64,000 nt of DNA. It comes from Gari tellinella. Its lineage: Eukaryota; Mollusca; Bivalvia; Cardiida; Psammobiidae. The DNA is taken from positions 47,412,999 to 47,476,998 of the forward strand of contig OV277863.1 of the NCBI GenBank assembly GCA_922989275.2, given 5' to 3'. The translations under genes were made by a program, and so were the position numbers. How positions within the stretch are numbered: position 1 is the stretch's first letter; every line of letters begins with the position of its first letter. Below are positions 54,028-63,937 of this stretch, piece by piece. Below the pieces are notes generated by a model. The model made no database searches. It was given only the letters and a program-made list of their open reading frames with translations, and was not told the DNA's origin.

Positions 54028-54206
54028 CATGATAACTTTTGCAAACGGTTTGGATTTTGATAAGACAACGTTATACTATGCATCTGATCAGGATTAAAAC
54101 TGTTTGACTTTTTGAAAAGAAATTTAGAAAAATATAGATTTATGAATGTAGCAGATGATAATTGTTGAAACTGATAAAAAAAAAAAAGCAGCATTCGAAC
54201 GGTTAA
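54028..54206 (-). mobile_element. Family D element, diverged
   Basis: GCAAACGGTTTGGATTTTGA and TCTGATCAGGATTAAAACTG arms, GTAGCAGATGATAATTG, ending AACGGTTAA; a long A run lies near 54177. Confidence 0.65.
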
Positions 54207-54704
54207 GATTATCAATAATTGATTGTAACCTGGTGGTTTTACTGTACAAGTATATATGACTGAACATGTTGTTTGTAGAGAATATGTTGTAGATATATCC
54301 AGGCATCATTTCTTTAGGGGGTTACTGAGAGTTTTGATGGATAGACGTATCATACGGCTGTGGAATTGGACGCTGTCACGCCATACATTTGTTTTTGTTT
54401 TATTTTATTGTAGTATTTTTCATATATTTTCTACTTATATTCGGCCGAGATGAAATTTTATGTTCATTTTTTGACAAGGTTGAGAGGAAGTATTGCCCCT
54501 GAGAGATGCTGATTAAATATCAGATGATTTGGATTCATGCTTCTATGAAAGTACCTTGTGGAATACTTATAGTAAGCACATACAAACAGTGAAGGATGAC
54601 CGTGATAACACAATTATCTGCAGTAAAAGTTCCCTATAATGACCAATAAATTGTTTTTGAATTATCAGGTGTTTCCAGCAGGTGGCTCAGTTTAAAGCAA
54701 GGCT
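54207..54704. other. No gene; E left-half at the end
   Basis: CAGTAAAAGTTCCCTATAAT (54622) starts an E fragment running to GTTTAAAGCAAGGC, where the A fragment at 54705 begins. Confidence 0.45.
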
Positions 54705-54775
54705 TTAACCCATTACCCCATAGCCTGTTTCCAGTTTAGAAGACAGGTCGACCACTTAAAGCAGGATGAAAGTAC
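54705..54775 (-). mobile_element. Family A left-end fragment
   Basis: TTTAACCCATTACCCCATAG to CCACTTAAAGCAGGATGAAA, then cut. Confidence 0.55.
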
Positions 54776-55111
54776 TCACTACTTTTATCTTCGACTTCTG
54801 GTTCAAAGGCATGAAATAAAGCTTCTTTTTTTTTTCAGAAAAAGTAGATGCTGTGGGAGTTTTGTATGGCATGTACAGTACTTGAGTTTCATATTACAAC
54901 AGTTACTATATGTCATCATAAAAGTTAATTAAGTTTTGAATGCAATTTGTTTTTCTATAGAACTGTTTTACCAGGTACACATATCATTAAATGAGATTGT
55001 AAAATGTCATATAAGCTAGGATTGTGTCCCTTACACAATAAATGGGGCATATTATGTACATATGTATGCACTCTTGCTAAAATAATCTTTATAGAAAACT
55101 GCCCAGTGTGA

Positions 55112-55260
55112 GCATCTGTCATCTGAGCAATTGCATTGGGTAAAAATACAAGTAATTATTTTCCCTGGAAAAAGTCCTGACACTTCAGACAGAACCTACA
55201 AGAAAACAGTGCAGATCCTGATCATATAGCTCCTTCAAGAGCTGTTAAATGTTTTCTAAA
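55112..55260. repeat. Family J fragment
   Basis: CATCTGTCATCTGAGC, AAACAGTGCAGATCCTGATC, AGCTCCTTCAAGAGCTG; partner arm truncated. Confidence 0.5.
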
Positions 55261-55414
55261 AGCATCAATATACCCAAATAGTATGAACATTGTTAATTTG
55301 TTGGAGTAGTGTAAGGGCATTATCAACTTTTTGAACTTTAGTTGAAATCAAATTTATAAAGGTTTATTTTTTGCTAAACACAACATTTACTGTCACTTTG
55401 CAAGTTTCTCTAAT

Positions 55415-55618
55415 CTGGACTCAAGATAGGGGGCTAATTTCACTTTACTTTCAAAATATAAAATCTTTATATATGCATTAAACTCTATGGTGCTACTAAG
55501 CATTAGAATTGTTTCTCCGAGACAATTCTAATGAGTAGAAACACCATAGGATTTGCTGCTGACATAAGAGAAGAAATGTTGGATTTGTTCAGTTTACTCC
55601 CTGTTATCTGGAGCCCAG
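55415..55618 (-). mobile_element. Family B MITE, 6-bp target duplication
   Basis: CTGGACTCAAGATAGGG to GTTATCTGGAGCCCAG with TCTAAT at 55409-55414 and 55619-55624. Core CATTAGAATTGTTTCTCC with its partner. Confidence 0.82.
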
Positions 55619-55619
55619 T

Positions 55620-55776
55620 CTAATGAGTCCACTTACAGGAAGACTAATTGACTGTACAAAAGACAAGCAGGAGCTAAAAAACAAATTGAAAATAAAACAA
55701 AAAGAGCTTTCTGTTTTACTTTCACCTTGCTTTAAATTAAGCAGCCACCTGTCCGAAAAATTTAGTGGTTAATTTA
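55620..55776. mobile_element. Family E right-half fragment
   Basis: GACTAATTGACTGTACAAAA, GAGCTTTCTGTTTTACTTTC and ACCTTGCTTTAAATTAAGC, ending TTAATTTACTGTA. Confidence 0.55.
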
Positions 55777-55954
55777 CTGTACTTTTAGATCCAGATCTTG
55801 TACCCCAGGAATACGAAACACTCATGATCAGAACTAAGAGGTTGCTACAATGTTGTTTGACTTCATACAAAAGAGTTCAATCTGGTTGTGGCTAAAATTT
55901 ATTATGTTGTTATACTTAACCCTAACTATTCAGGATTATGGAGTGTATTCATCA

Positions 55955-56026
55955 TTTGCAAACAGTGTAGATCCAGCTCAAGGAGATCCTTATGGAGCCT
56001 TCTGATAAAGGCCTGCACTGTTTGTC
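55955..56026. repeat. K-type hairpin, decayed
   Basis: GCAAACAGTGTAGATCCAGC and AAGGAGATCC pair loosely with GGAGCCTTCTGAT and GGCCTGCACTGTTTG. Confidence 0.6.
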
Positions 56027-56073
56027 ATGCTTAGAATTAATTTGAAAACAAATCCCTTGAGAGACAATATTAA

Positions 56074-56245
56074 CCCTTAGCCCGCCAAATAAATTGCCAT
56101 CTGCTATATTTCTCGTCTGCTTCAAGTTTCAAAGTGCTTCCAAGTTGCTCAAAATTGCTGAAAATGTTGTCAGAGTGTCAAACAGCTTGGATCCGGATGA
56201 GACGCCGAGTTACTATAGTCCTGAGTGGCAGGCTAAGGGTTAACT
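56074..56245 (+). mobile_element. Family D element, hairpin truncated
   Basis: TAACCCTTAGCCCGCCAAAT, GTCTGCTTCAAG, CAAACAGCTTGGATCCGGAT, then directly GGCAGGCTAAGGGTTAA. Confidence 0.65.
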
Positions 56246-56338
56246 GCATGGTCATTATTTAGATAAGGTAATTGTCCACATTTGGGGAGCCTGAATGGCA
56301 ATAAAAGGGTTAAAATTCCAATGTTTCAGACAGTTTCA

Positions 56339-56563
56339 TTAAACTCTATGCAAGCTAGTGGCGGATATATGTGCCACAGTGATAAACCTTTGCAAACAGT
56401 TTGGATCCTGATGAGACAATGCGTAACCTGGTATCTCATCAGAACCAAAACTGTTTGATACGCTGACCCTGATCATTCGTTTTGAAAAGAAATTTAGAAA
56501 ATTCTATTTCTAGAACATTATTGTTGCAGACAAAACAATTACCCAGCATGTAAAGAGTTCACA
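56339..56563 (-). mobile_element. Family D element
   Basis: AACTCTATGCAAGCTAGTGG, GCAAACAGTTTGGATCCTGA / TCATCAGAACCAAAACTGTT, GTTGCAGACAAAACAATTAC and CCCAGCATGTAAAGAGTTCA. Same subtype as 4233 and 32309. Confidence 0.7.
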
Positions 56564-56808
56564 TACTCAAGCTATACTGTTGTTTTGATAGAATGATAAT
56601 TGAACATTTTTCTATCTGGAACATTTATTTTCTAATTACTAATTTTTTATAGCAAATTTACATTTCAGAAGGGAAAGAGTAAGCATTGGCTGGGAATGTA
56701 GTCAAACTTTGTGTTATTATAGAAGATATAATAGACATAAACAGTTCCATTGGGTTATAAGCTCTAGCTGGTTCTGAATATTCATATTTAAAAACTCTAC
56801 TCACCATA

Positions 56809-57003
56809 CAGGGCTCCAGATAAGAGGGTGTAAACCGAAAAAAATCTAACATTTTCTCACTTATTTCAGCACCAAAACCTATGGTGTCACTACTCATTAG
56901 AATCGTCTCTTTGAGACGATTCTAATGAGTAGTGACACCATAGGATTTAACACAGAAATAAAAATTTAAGTTTTTGAAAATACTCCCCTTAACTGGAGCC
57001 TTG
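56809..57003 (+). mobile_element. Family B MITE, full length
   Basis: CAGGGCTCCAGATAAGAGG to CTTAACTGGAGCCTTG, perfect core AGAATCGTCTCTTTGAGACG. Flanks CCATA and CTATA differ at one base. Confidence 0.85.
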
Positions 57004-57067
57004 CTATAATATTATATAAATATCCATCAGCTAAACTATTGTGTAGGATGAAATGAAATACGAAGTA

Positions 57068-57604
57068 TCACGACGACCCGTTTCCCACAGAAGCCCCTCA
57101 TATAAATTCAATGATTACTTCAGTTGGTATTATATACATATAAAATGTACTTCGTTTGATAACGTATACATATTCTCTATACTCTGTGCGAAACGACCCT
57201 CGTGATACTCCGTTGGCCCCCAGTGAGGTATAGAACTAGCAACTTTCCATGCCAAAAGCCGATGTTCTACCAACTAAGCTAAATAGACCAGTTGAATGTA
57301 TGGGACAGCTATTAACCATTGTCAGGCTTCAATATATGACAAACTCAGTTCTTTTGATTCACCATTTATTATACAAGTAGGCAACAAGAGGGTTTTACAT
57401 CGTGCCAAATTACAATTGCCTTCTATATACATCACGACGAGCGGTTTCGCACAGAAGCCCCTCATATAAATTCAATGACAACTTCAGTTGGTATTATATA
57501 CATATACAATGTACTTCATTTGATAACGTATACATATTCTCTATACTCTGTATACGGGACTTCTGTGCGAAACGACCTTTGAGATACTCCGTTGGCCCCC
57601 AGTG
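57068..57604 (+). repeat. Two copies of a 155-172-bp unit (S)
   Basis: TCACGACGACCCGTTTCCCA (57068) and TCACGACGAGCGGTTTCGCA (57432) begin near-identical units including AGAAGCCCCTCATATAAATT and GATACTCCGTTGGCCCCCAG. Copy 2 retains GGGACTTCTGTGCGAAACG, an inverted partner of its own start CGTTTCGCACAGAAG-like end; copy 1 has lost 16 bp there. Confidence 0.8.
57217..57289 (-). tRNA. tRNA-like pseudogene or SINE head
   Basis: On the minus strand TAGCTTAGTTGGTAGAACAT fits the tRNA A box and D arm exactly, followed at normal distance by AGTTCTATACC, a damaged B box. The anticodon stem does not pair well, so it is not a working tRNA. It directly follows S copy 1, whose GGCCCCCAGTG runs into it. 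Confidence 0.4.
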
Positions 57605-57643
57605 GAAATTTAAGAGTGCAGACTCAAGTCAGACATATGCTTT

Positions 57644-57718
57644 TTGAAAACAGTGTAGATCCTGATCAGACAGCTCCTTCAGGAGCTGTCTGATCTGGAT
57701 CTTCACTGTTTTCAAAAA
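57644..57718. repeat. J-type hairpin, near perfect
   Basis: GAAAACAGTGTAGATCCTGA and CAGACAGCTCC pair with GGAGCTGTCTGATC and GGATCTTCACTGTTTTC around TTCA. Confidence 0.8.
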
Positions 57719-58130
57719 GGGTCAATACACGCTATTATATAAATTAAGTAAGAATATGAAAGGGTAAAAAATTGATAGTCACAAATTTTGGCATTTAGAA
57801 TATCCCTAAATGTAGTAAATGTATTGAGTGTATTAAAATTCTTATATAAGCTGATAAAATTTCAAAATCTTTCAGTTTCATCCTTCAATGGAAAATTCAT
57901 TTTGAAAAGGAAAAAAAAAGTGATTTGAGCATTGTTTTATGAGAAGAATTCTTGGAACAGACAATGCAGGGAAATTTGGTTAACTATCATGCAATAAAGT
58001 TGTTAACATTTTGGAAAACTAACACGAAAAAACTGAAAACAGTTTCTCCTATTTGGAAAAAACAAACCGATTTTCATTAACTATTAAAAAAAGATACATT
58101 AGACAACAGACGGTACCTTAAAACAGAATG
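57719..58130. other. No gene found
   Basis: AT-rich unassigned sequence; a G-like CAGAATGAAAGTAATGCAG starts near 58124. Confidence 0.35.
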
Positions 58131-58241
58131 AAAGTAATGCAGAAAAGCTTCTTATGCTTCATTAAATAAAAGACACATTGACTGTATTTAACCCTTTACC
58201 CAATAAACTATTTATAACATTAAATACAAGTGATCACTTAA

Positions 58242-58778
58242 AGGGACTCGCAACCGGATGGTGTACTTGTCAAAATAAAATAAAATACTCAAATAAAAGC
58301 AAATTTGTGGCATTATTTGGCTTCTGACATTAAAAAAATATGATCAGTCCAAAAAAAGTCTCAAGAATCGTCACCGAATCTTAGATTTTTAGATATTTTC
58401 CATCGTTTTTCTATAGCGTTAGCTAACGGTATAGTTGTTGTTGTTGCTTCTCTACACGGGCTCAGACATAAACACGAGCCGAATTACGCAGTTGTATGCA
58501 CTTTCGATCGCTACACATTGAAATACGTTAAATCGATCCGAGATAAACGGATAGTTCCGTGATCCATTGGTCTAAGCGGTTTCCCCTATTTTGCCTTCTG
58601 TCCGCCAATGCCGGGCCCCGGGTTCGAATCCCACCAGAGACCAATATTTTTTTATATTGAAATACATTTTTTTAAACAGAATTTCTTATCCTAAACTAAT
58701 TCTTTACCATTTATATAAGCGTTTGACACATATTTACAAATTACTATTTTTAATGCACCATCTGGTTGCGAGTCGCTT
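58242..58778 (+). mobile_element. H: TTAA-flanked element containing a tRNA-like sequence
   Basis: AGGGACTCGCAACCGGATGG at the left and CCATCTGGTTGCGAGTCGCT at the right are inverted repeats with few mismatches. TTAA lies immediately outside each (58238-58241, 58779-58782). The interior has a tRNA-like sequence at 58561-58643. About 537 bp, no ORF. Confidence 0.82.
58561..58643 (+). tRNA. tRNA-like sequence with good A and B boxes, inside H
   Basis: TGGTCTAAGCGG (58568-58579) fits the Pol III A box and GGTTCGAATCC (58621-58631) is a consensus B box. The 42-base gap suggests a class II (Leu/Ser-like) origin. The 5' GATCCAT does not pair with the 3' CAGAGAC, and only 3 base pairs of the T stem form, so a working tRNA is unlikely. 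A SINE head or captured pseudogene is likelier. Confidence 0.5.
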
Positions 58779-59066
58779 TAAAGCAGGTTGAAAGTAAAGC
58801 AGAATGTGCCTGAAGGCACATTCTGCTTTACTTTCAGCCTGCTTTAAACTACCATCTGCTAGGCTATATAAAATATTTGTTCTGGTAATTGTCCATAGGG
58901 TATAAACTGGAACTATTTTCTTTAGCGGAGGAATATATCAAATACGCTAAAAGTCGCTTCTATGGGGGAAAGGGTTAAGACAGATTAATGTCTGCTTAAT
59001 GCAGAACAAAAGTTATGCAGAAAAGCTTCTTAGGCTTCATGAAATAAAATATTCACTTATTGCATT

Positions 59067-59275
59067 TAACTCGTTCACTGCCAATGTTGCCAAAAGCCGA
59101 CTTTGCAAACTGTTTGACATTGGCATCATCATTTCTTCAGTCAAAACATCCCTAAATGATGGCTTAATTTGACTTTAAAATCATTGCAGACAACACTGCC
59201 AATGCAGACAATATTTTGGCAGTTAGAGGGTTATGAAGCAGACAATAAAACTTGACAGAGAAAGAGTTAAGACAG
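59067..59275 (+). mobile_element. Family D-like element, diverged
   Basis: TTAACTCGTTCACTGCCAAT to GAGAAAGAGTTAA with TTTGCAAACTGTTTGACATT and ATTGCAGACAACACTGCC blocks; the GGATCC hairpin is gone. Confidence 0.5.
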
Positions 59276-59283
59276 ATGTCTGC

Positions 59284-59534
59284 TTAACCCTTTCCTCCCT
59301 GAAACTTTAATTGGACAATTCCGGTTTCCATTTTAGTCTAGTCCTTTACTGACTTTTAAGGGTTGTTTTTGCCTATGTTTGACATTTTGACAAACAGTGA
59401 AGACCCTGATCAGAGGGCTCCTTTCGGAGCCCTCTGATCTGGGTCTTCACTGTTTTCACAGGACAAGTGTACCATTCACATGTACACTGTTTGAAAAGGA
59501 TGCCTATATGCGGGACTAGGGTTCAAAGGGTTAA
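59284..59534 (-). mobile_element. Family C MITE nested in a G-type copy
   Basis: TTAACCCTTTCCTCCCTGAA to GGGTTCAAAGGGTTAA. Left context GTCTGC and right context TACAGAAAGC fit the G sequence GCTTAATGCAG, so the insertion used its TTAA. Confidence 0.85.
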
Positions 59535-59544
59535 TACAGAAAGC

Positions 59545-59735
59545 TTATCCCATTACTTCATTAATCCTTTTATTTATTCTTTAATTCGCTTAAAAGAAAA
59601 TAGTTCCTCTTTATACAATCTTGAATATATGCTTCTTAAGAAATATTTCCTATATCCTAGACTCGAGAAGCATTCTGCTTTACTTTCAGTCTGCTTTAAG
59701 CAACTTTCTGTCTTCAATACTGAAAACCACCTGGT
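59545..59735 (+). mobile_element. Family A, damaged
   Basis: CCCATTACTTCATTAATCC, AAAAGAAAATAGTTCC, AGAAGCATTCTGCTTTACTT and AAGCAACTTTCTGTC. Left hairpin arm and right end lost. Confidence 0.55.
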
Positions 59736-60483
59736 TAATGATAATGTATTACTTTTATTTGGCAGTAATTTAAGCTCACATCTAAATATGCTCCTACATT
59801 GTGCATTTGCCTAACACTGGCTTCATCATTTTAACACACATGTTCACACTACTGACTTTCCAAATGGACACTTCCTAATGTTCTTACTAATGACCACATG
59901 GGGAGTTTGCAACAAAAATATTTGAAACTGTTGTCATCTTTTTCGCAAATGATGAATATACTAATTTCCAGCACAGTAAAGGTGGACATCCAAAAACAAC
60001 CCCAATATTATCAGGAGACAAATATTACTCTGACTTTTCCCTCTTTCCTGTCTGTTTTGAATTTGTGTTAATCAAATAATGACAGAGAATGGTAACAATT
60101 GAAACACTTTGATTGACTACATTTCGCTCCGGGTTGACACTTTTTAAGCAGAATGTTTGTGACAGGGAAAAGAATGAAGTCAAAGACCATGGATTTATTT
60201 TTGTTTCAAATTAAGTGTGTAATGAGTTTTTGTCTCGTTGGCTCTTAGGAGAATACATGGCTGATGAAGATGTTTCCCTAGTCTGACTTGTCTGTCGAAG
60301 CTTGTCTTTCCACAGGATTCACGTTGTCTGGAGGTTTCATCTTTTTGCTTTTTTGGTGATAGCTGACAAGATATCCCTGACAAAAAATATTTTATTATGA
60401 AAGGCAAGCCAAGAGGGCATGTACATGAAGTGTGCTAGTCAGTAGTGTTTACAATATTGTGTCTGGTGCATCATTCTTAGAAC
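59736..60483. other. No gene found
   Basis: Unassigned. The minus-strand 70-residue frame at 60195-60407 has no recognisable features. Confidence 0.35.
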
Positions 60484-62060
60484 AAGGCTCGATGTAGATG
60501 AGAGGGAGTAAACTGAACAAATCCAACATTATCTCACTTATTTAAACACCAAACCCTATGGTGTAACTACTCATTAGAATCGTCTCAAAGAGATGATTCT
60601 AATAAGTAGTAACACCATAGGGTTTAGGGTAGAAATGAAGATTTTAGTTTTTGAAATACAGTAAACTCCGCTTATAACGATATTCAGGGGACCGTGGAAT
60701 AAGTATCGTTACATCCGGATATCGTTACAAGCGATCTGGTGGGTCTTGACGACAGTATCCGAATTTTGTTCTATCCGAAACAATGGTTACTACATAGAGT
60801 TCTGCGCATTTTAAGACTAACGAAAACAATACTATTCTGACCTGTTATAAACTTTAATGGTTGTTATCTCTTTGTTTCAACTGGCACAAATAAACTTATT
60901 GTGCAGCTATTTCACTATTTACAAATGATTTACGTACTGTCTTTCTAGTTGTTCATACATACTGGATAACGAAAGTAAACCGGAAATGAACATGGTTTAA
61001 TCCAGACAGGGTTCTAAATTAAGCTCGCATACTCGCAAACTGCGAGTGGAATAAGATCACTGCAAGAATTAAGTGACTTTTCCAGAAACTCGCAAAAAAA
61101 TGCGAGTAGCGTTTTTCGGACAGATAAACACAATACTACGCCTGGCAAACTATGCTCGCTTTATTCCGTACCATTTAGAGTGGCAGAAATTGACGAGTAG
61201 ATAACCGAGTATGTTTCGTAAGCCAATCATAGCTTCTCGGGCAGTTTCAACATCTTTTTTGTTGGTAAGAATGACGTAATGACGGACTTTCCCAATAATC
61301 ATTGGCTAATGAAACACAAAAACTTTGCTACAGTACTTCGGAGTTCCGATGTCTGCAAATATGCGGGTAAACAATTCTAATCACTGACTTGACAACCCGA
61401 CAAGTTCGTCAAAGACGAGGCCATTTAAAACAAAGTTTGTGTTTTTCTAAGTCCTTTATAGACCTGTTGAATTATCTGGTATTTGGAGTTTAATCCAACA
61501 CTTTGTCTTTCCGACCGTACACATACATATTACAGGTCCGTTACACATAAGAATTAAGTATCGTGTAGGCGAGTGAATGAAAACAAAGACCGAACGTGTA
61601 GTGATTTTTATTCACAAAATATAACATATATAAAATATGAATTCATGTAGAAATTTTGTCATCTCAAAGTGATTTGATGAGATAACAAAACTTGGAAACC
61701 CTCATGTAATGGTAAGTATGCTCATAATTGGACTGGTTACATGGTGCAGTGCACACGCACTATTGTTTGTTTGAAACTTGTTAGCGATATTTTTCATAAC
61801 TTTCCCGGATTTGTCTTCGCACCTCTACACAGGTGAAAATATCGTTACATGCGATCAAACTGGAGGCATGGGACTGAAAATTAACATCGTTACATCCAGA
61901 TTATCTTAACAAGCGATATCGTTACAAACGGAGTTAGCTACATTGAATTATATAGAAGGCTGGCAGGGACCGAAGGATCTGAATCGTTACAAGCGATATA
62001 TCGTTACTAGCGATATCGTTACAAGTGGAGTTTACTGTACTCCACTTTTTTAGTGCTCTG
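60484..62060 (+). mobile_element. Family B MITE split by a Tigger-like element
   Basis: AAGGCTCGATGTAGATGAG, AACAAATCCAACATTATC and the core run up to TTTTTGAAATA, then the 1379-bp F3 insert, then ACTCCACTTTTTTAGTGCTCTG. Removing F3 and one TA gives a normal B right end. Confidence 0.82.
60659..62037. mobile_element. Pogo/Tigger-like non-autonomous element (F3)
   Basis: CAGTAAACTCCGCTTATAAC at the left, GTTACAAGTGGAGTTTACTG at the right, TA on both sides. ATCGTTACA words repeat at least three times near the left end and six times near the right, some as GATATCGTTACAAGCGAT. No transposase recognised. Confidence 0.85.
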
Positions 62061-63269
62061 TTGAAAGGCAAAGTTGTTTTGTGTTATAAGTTAAACACCA
62101 TCCCATTGGATGCTGGATACCCTGAGTAATTCAGATCAGATTCCAAGTTATACTATATCTGATCAGGATCCAAATGATGACAATTTGATTTATACCTGAA
62201 AATATAGTGAAGAAGAGTATATAGTTCCAGCATTAAACTTTTAGTTATTCCATAAATGTGCATTTTACACTTTCATGTATAACCCCACACTGAAGAAAAT
62301 TTTAGTTCCACCTTTTACTGTCATGAATATGTACCACAAGAAAGGTTACGTGTATTTGATTCAGTCTTTTACATTTAAAGACTATACCAATTTAAAACAA
62401 GGATATTTCGAGTTAAGAAAATAGTATCACAAACTAAAATTATAATTGGATGAAGATGAAAAATTTGGCATAATTTGAGAATGAGATGTGACAAATATAA
62501 AAAAATAAGATTTGTGTCCATTCTGTCTACTAAATTACCCAGTAATCAGGAATGATTTTACTGCATTGTCTGGCACCGTATTGCTGTGGAGTTTTAACTT
62601 TGAAATCTTCGGAATGGTTACTCTATTAGCTACTGGAATTGAATTTATTCAATTTTAAGACAATTATTGAATTTTTTATGACTAAGAAAAACGCTAAATT
62701 TCCCCGAGAACCATACTTACCGAAATAAGTGTTTACTGTTAAACTTCTGTTTATCCTTAGGGCATTTTTTTCAGCCAATTGTATAGCCGTTATTGGGCTA
62801 TGTTTCCCATGGCAAAATAAAATTATCTTTTTTACCCCTAATTTTCAGCAAAAAATGCCTAATTGCTAGAAGAAAAAAAGTGCTGAGCGATATAGTATAC
62901 ATATACATAAATATATGTACATGTACCAGGTCAAGTAAATGGAAAATCATTGATCAGTCAAATAAACTGATACAATTTGTTTCATTTTGTTTCTTGTGTG
63001 CAAAATTCTCAGTCACACTGATTCAATGCCAAAATTGTAATTCCAAGAATATTCCCAAAATGTTTGTTTTTTAGGCTCTGACCTTTCCAAAGGGACTCAA
63101 AGGGACAAAAAAGGTGATTTTATAAAGGATAAAGGAAAAGGTAAAGGTGTTTTAGGCTTTTAGCTGGCAATTTTATTTACTAGTAAGTAGAGGAAAGGGG
63201 CCTTGACACAACTATGAATATTTCTATACAATTCAAGGATAAGAGGAAAGTGAAAGGACCATTTCTGGG
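62061..63269. other. Mostly unassigned; A fragment at 62248-62345
   Basis: ATTCCATAAATGTGCATTTT, CTGAAGAAAATTTTAGTTCC and TGTCATGAATATGTACCACA are an A left half. A short AGATCAGATTCC / GATCAGGATCC stem lies at 62133-62172. The remainder holds no gene I can support. Confidence 0.45.
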
Positions 63270-63521
63270 TTAACCCTTTACCTCATAGCCTGTTTAAAGT
63301 TTTGAAGACAGGTGACCACTTAAAGCAGGTTGACAGTAAAGCAGAATGTGCCTTAAGGCACATTCTGCTTTACTTTCAGCCAGCTTAAAGCTAAAATCTG
63401 CTAGGCTATATGAAATATTTATAATGGTAATTGTTCATGAGGGTATAAACTGGAACTATTTTCTTCAGCGAAGGAATAATCTAAATACGCTAAAAGTCGC
63501 TTCTATGGGGAAAAGGGTTAA
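63270..63521 (-). mobile_element. Family A MITE, full length
   Basis: TTAACCCTTTACCTCATAGC to GGGGAAAAGGGTTAA, hairpin GTGCCTTAAGGCAC. Right half very close to the copy ending at 58978. Confidence 0.88.
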
Positions 63522-63680
63522 CTAATTGGCAAGAAGTCTGGGTCTATGTGATAAAAGCGTTCCTGTACAGCTATTTAGGTATGGAAGTCTGATGCAGTTT
63601 CCTTGTCACAGTGCTTACATTTGTATAATTTTCACATGGACAGTGAAACTCGAGACATCATTTCCATTGAACAGGAAGCT

Positions 63681-63937
63681 TTAACCCTTTACTTAGTAGG
63701 GGTTACTTGGTCTGGAAGACAAGTGGTTGCTTAAAACAGGCTGAAAGTAAAGCAGAAAGCTCCTGAAGGAGCTTTCTGCTTTACTTTCAACCTGCTTTAA
63801 GCATCCACCTGTCAGTATGTAGGAAAAGTTTCCTTGGCTGTTTTGATAGAGACATGGTACGTAGAAGCGTGGATAGGCAATCTCTATGAGGAATAGGTCA
63901 AGGCATGAAAGGATGTTGCTATAGAGGAAAAAGGTTG
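63681..63937 (-). mobile_element. A-type element with a G-type core
   Basis: TTAACCCTTTACTTAGTAGG to AGAGGAAAAAGGTTGA. Outer arms CAGGCTGAAAGTAAAG are A-like while the core is GCAGAAAGCTCCTGAAGGAG. Flanking segments match A only loosely. Confidence 0.7.

Larger units (their letters stand above)
58188..58978 (-). mobile_element. Family A MITE split by H
   Basis: TTAACCCTTTACCCAATAAA to TGGGGGAAAGGGTTAA, interrupted at CACTTAA by H and resumed at TTAAAGCAGGTTG. The hairpin is near perfect. The right half matches the 63270 copy closely. Confidence 0.85.

Noticed and set aside
57402..57647. 81-residue frame through S copy 2
   Set aside because: Entirely repeat-derived and the equivalent frame in copy 1 is not maintained.
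58561..58643. Functional tRNA gene
   Set aside because: A and B boxes are good, but the acceptor and T stems do not pair, and it lies in a mobile element.
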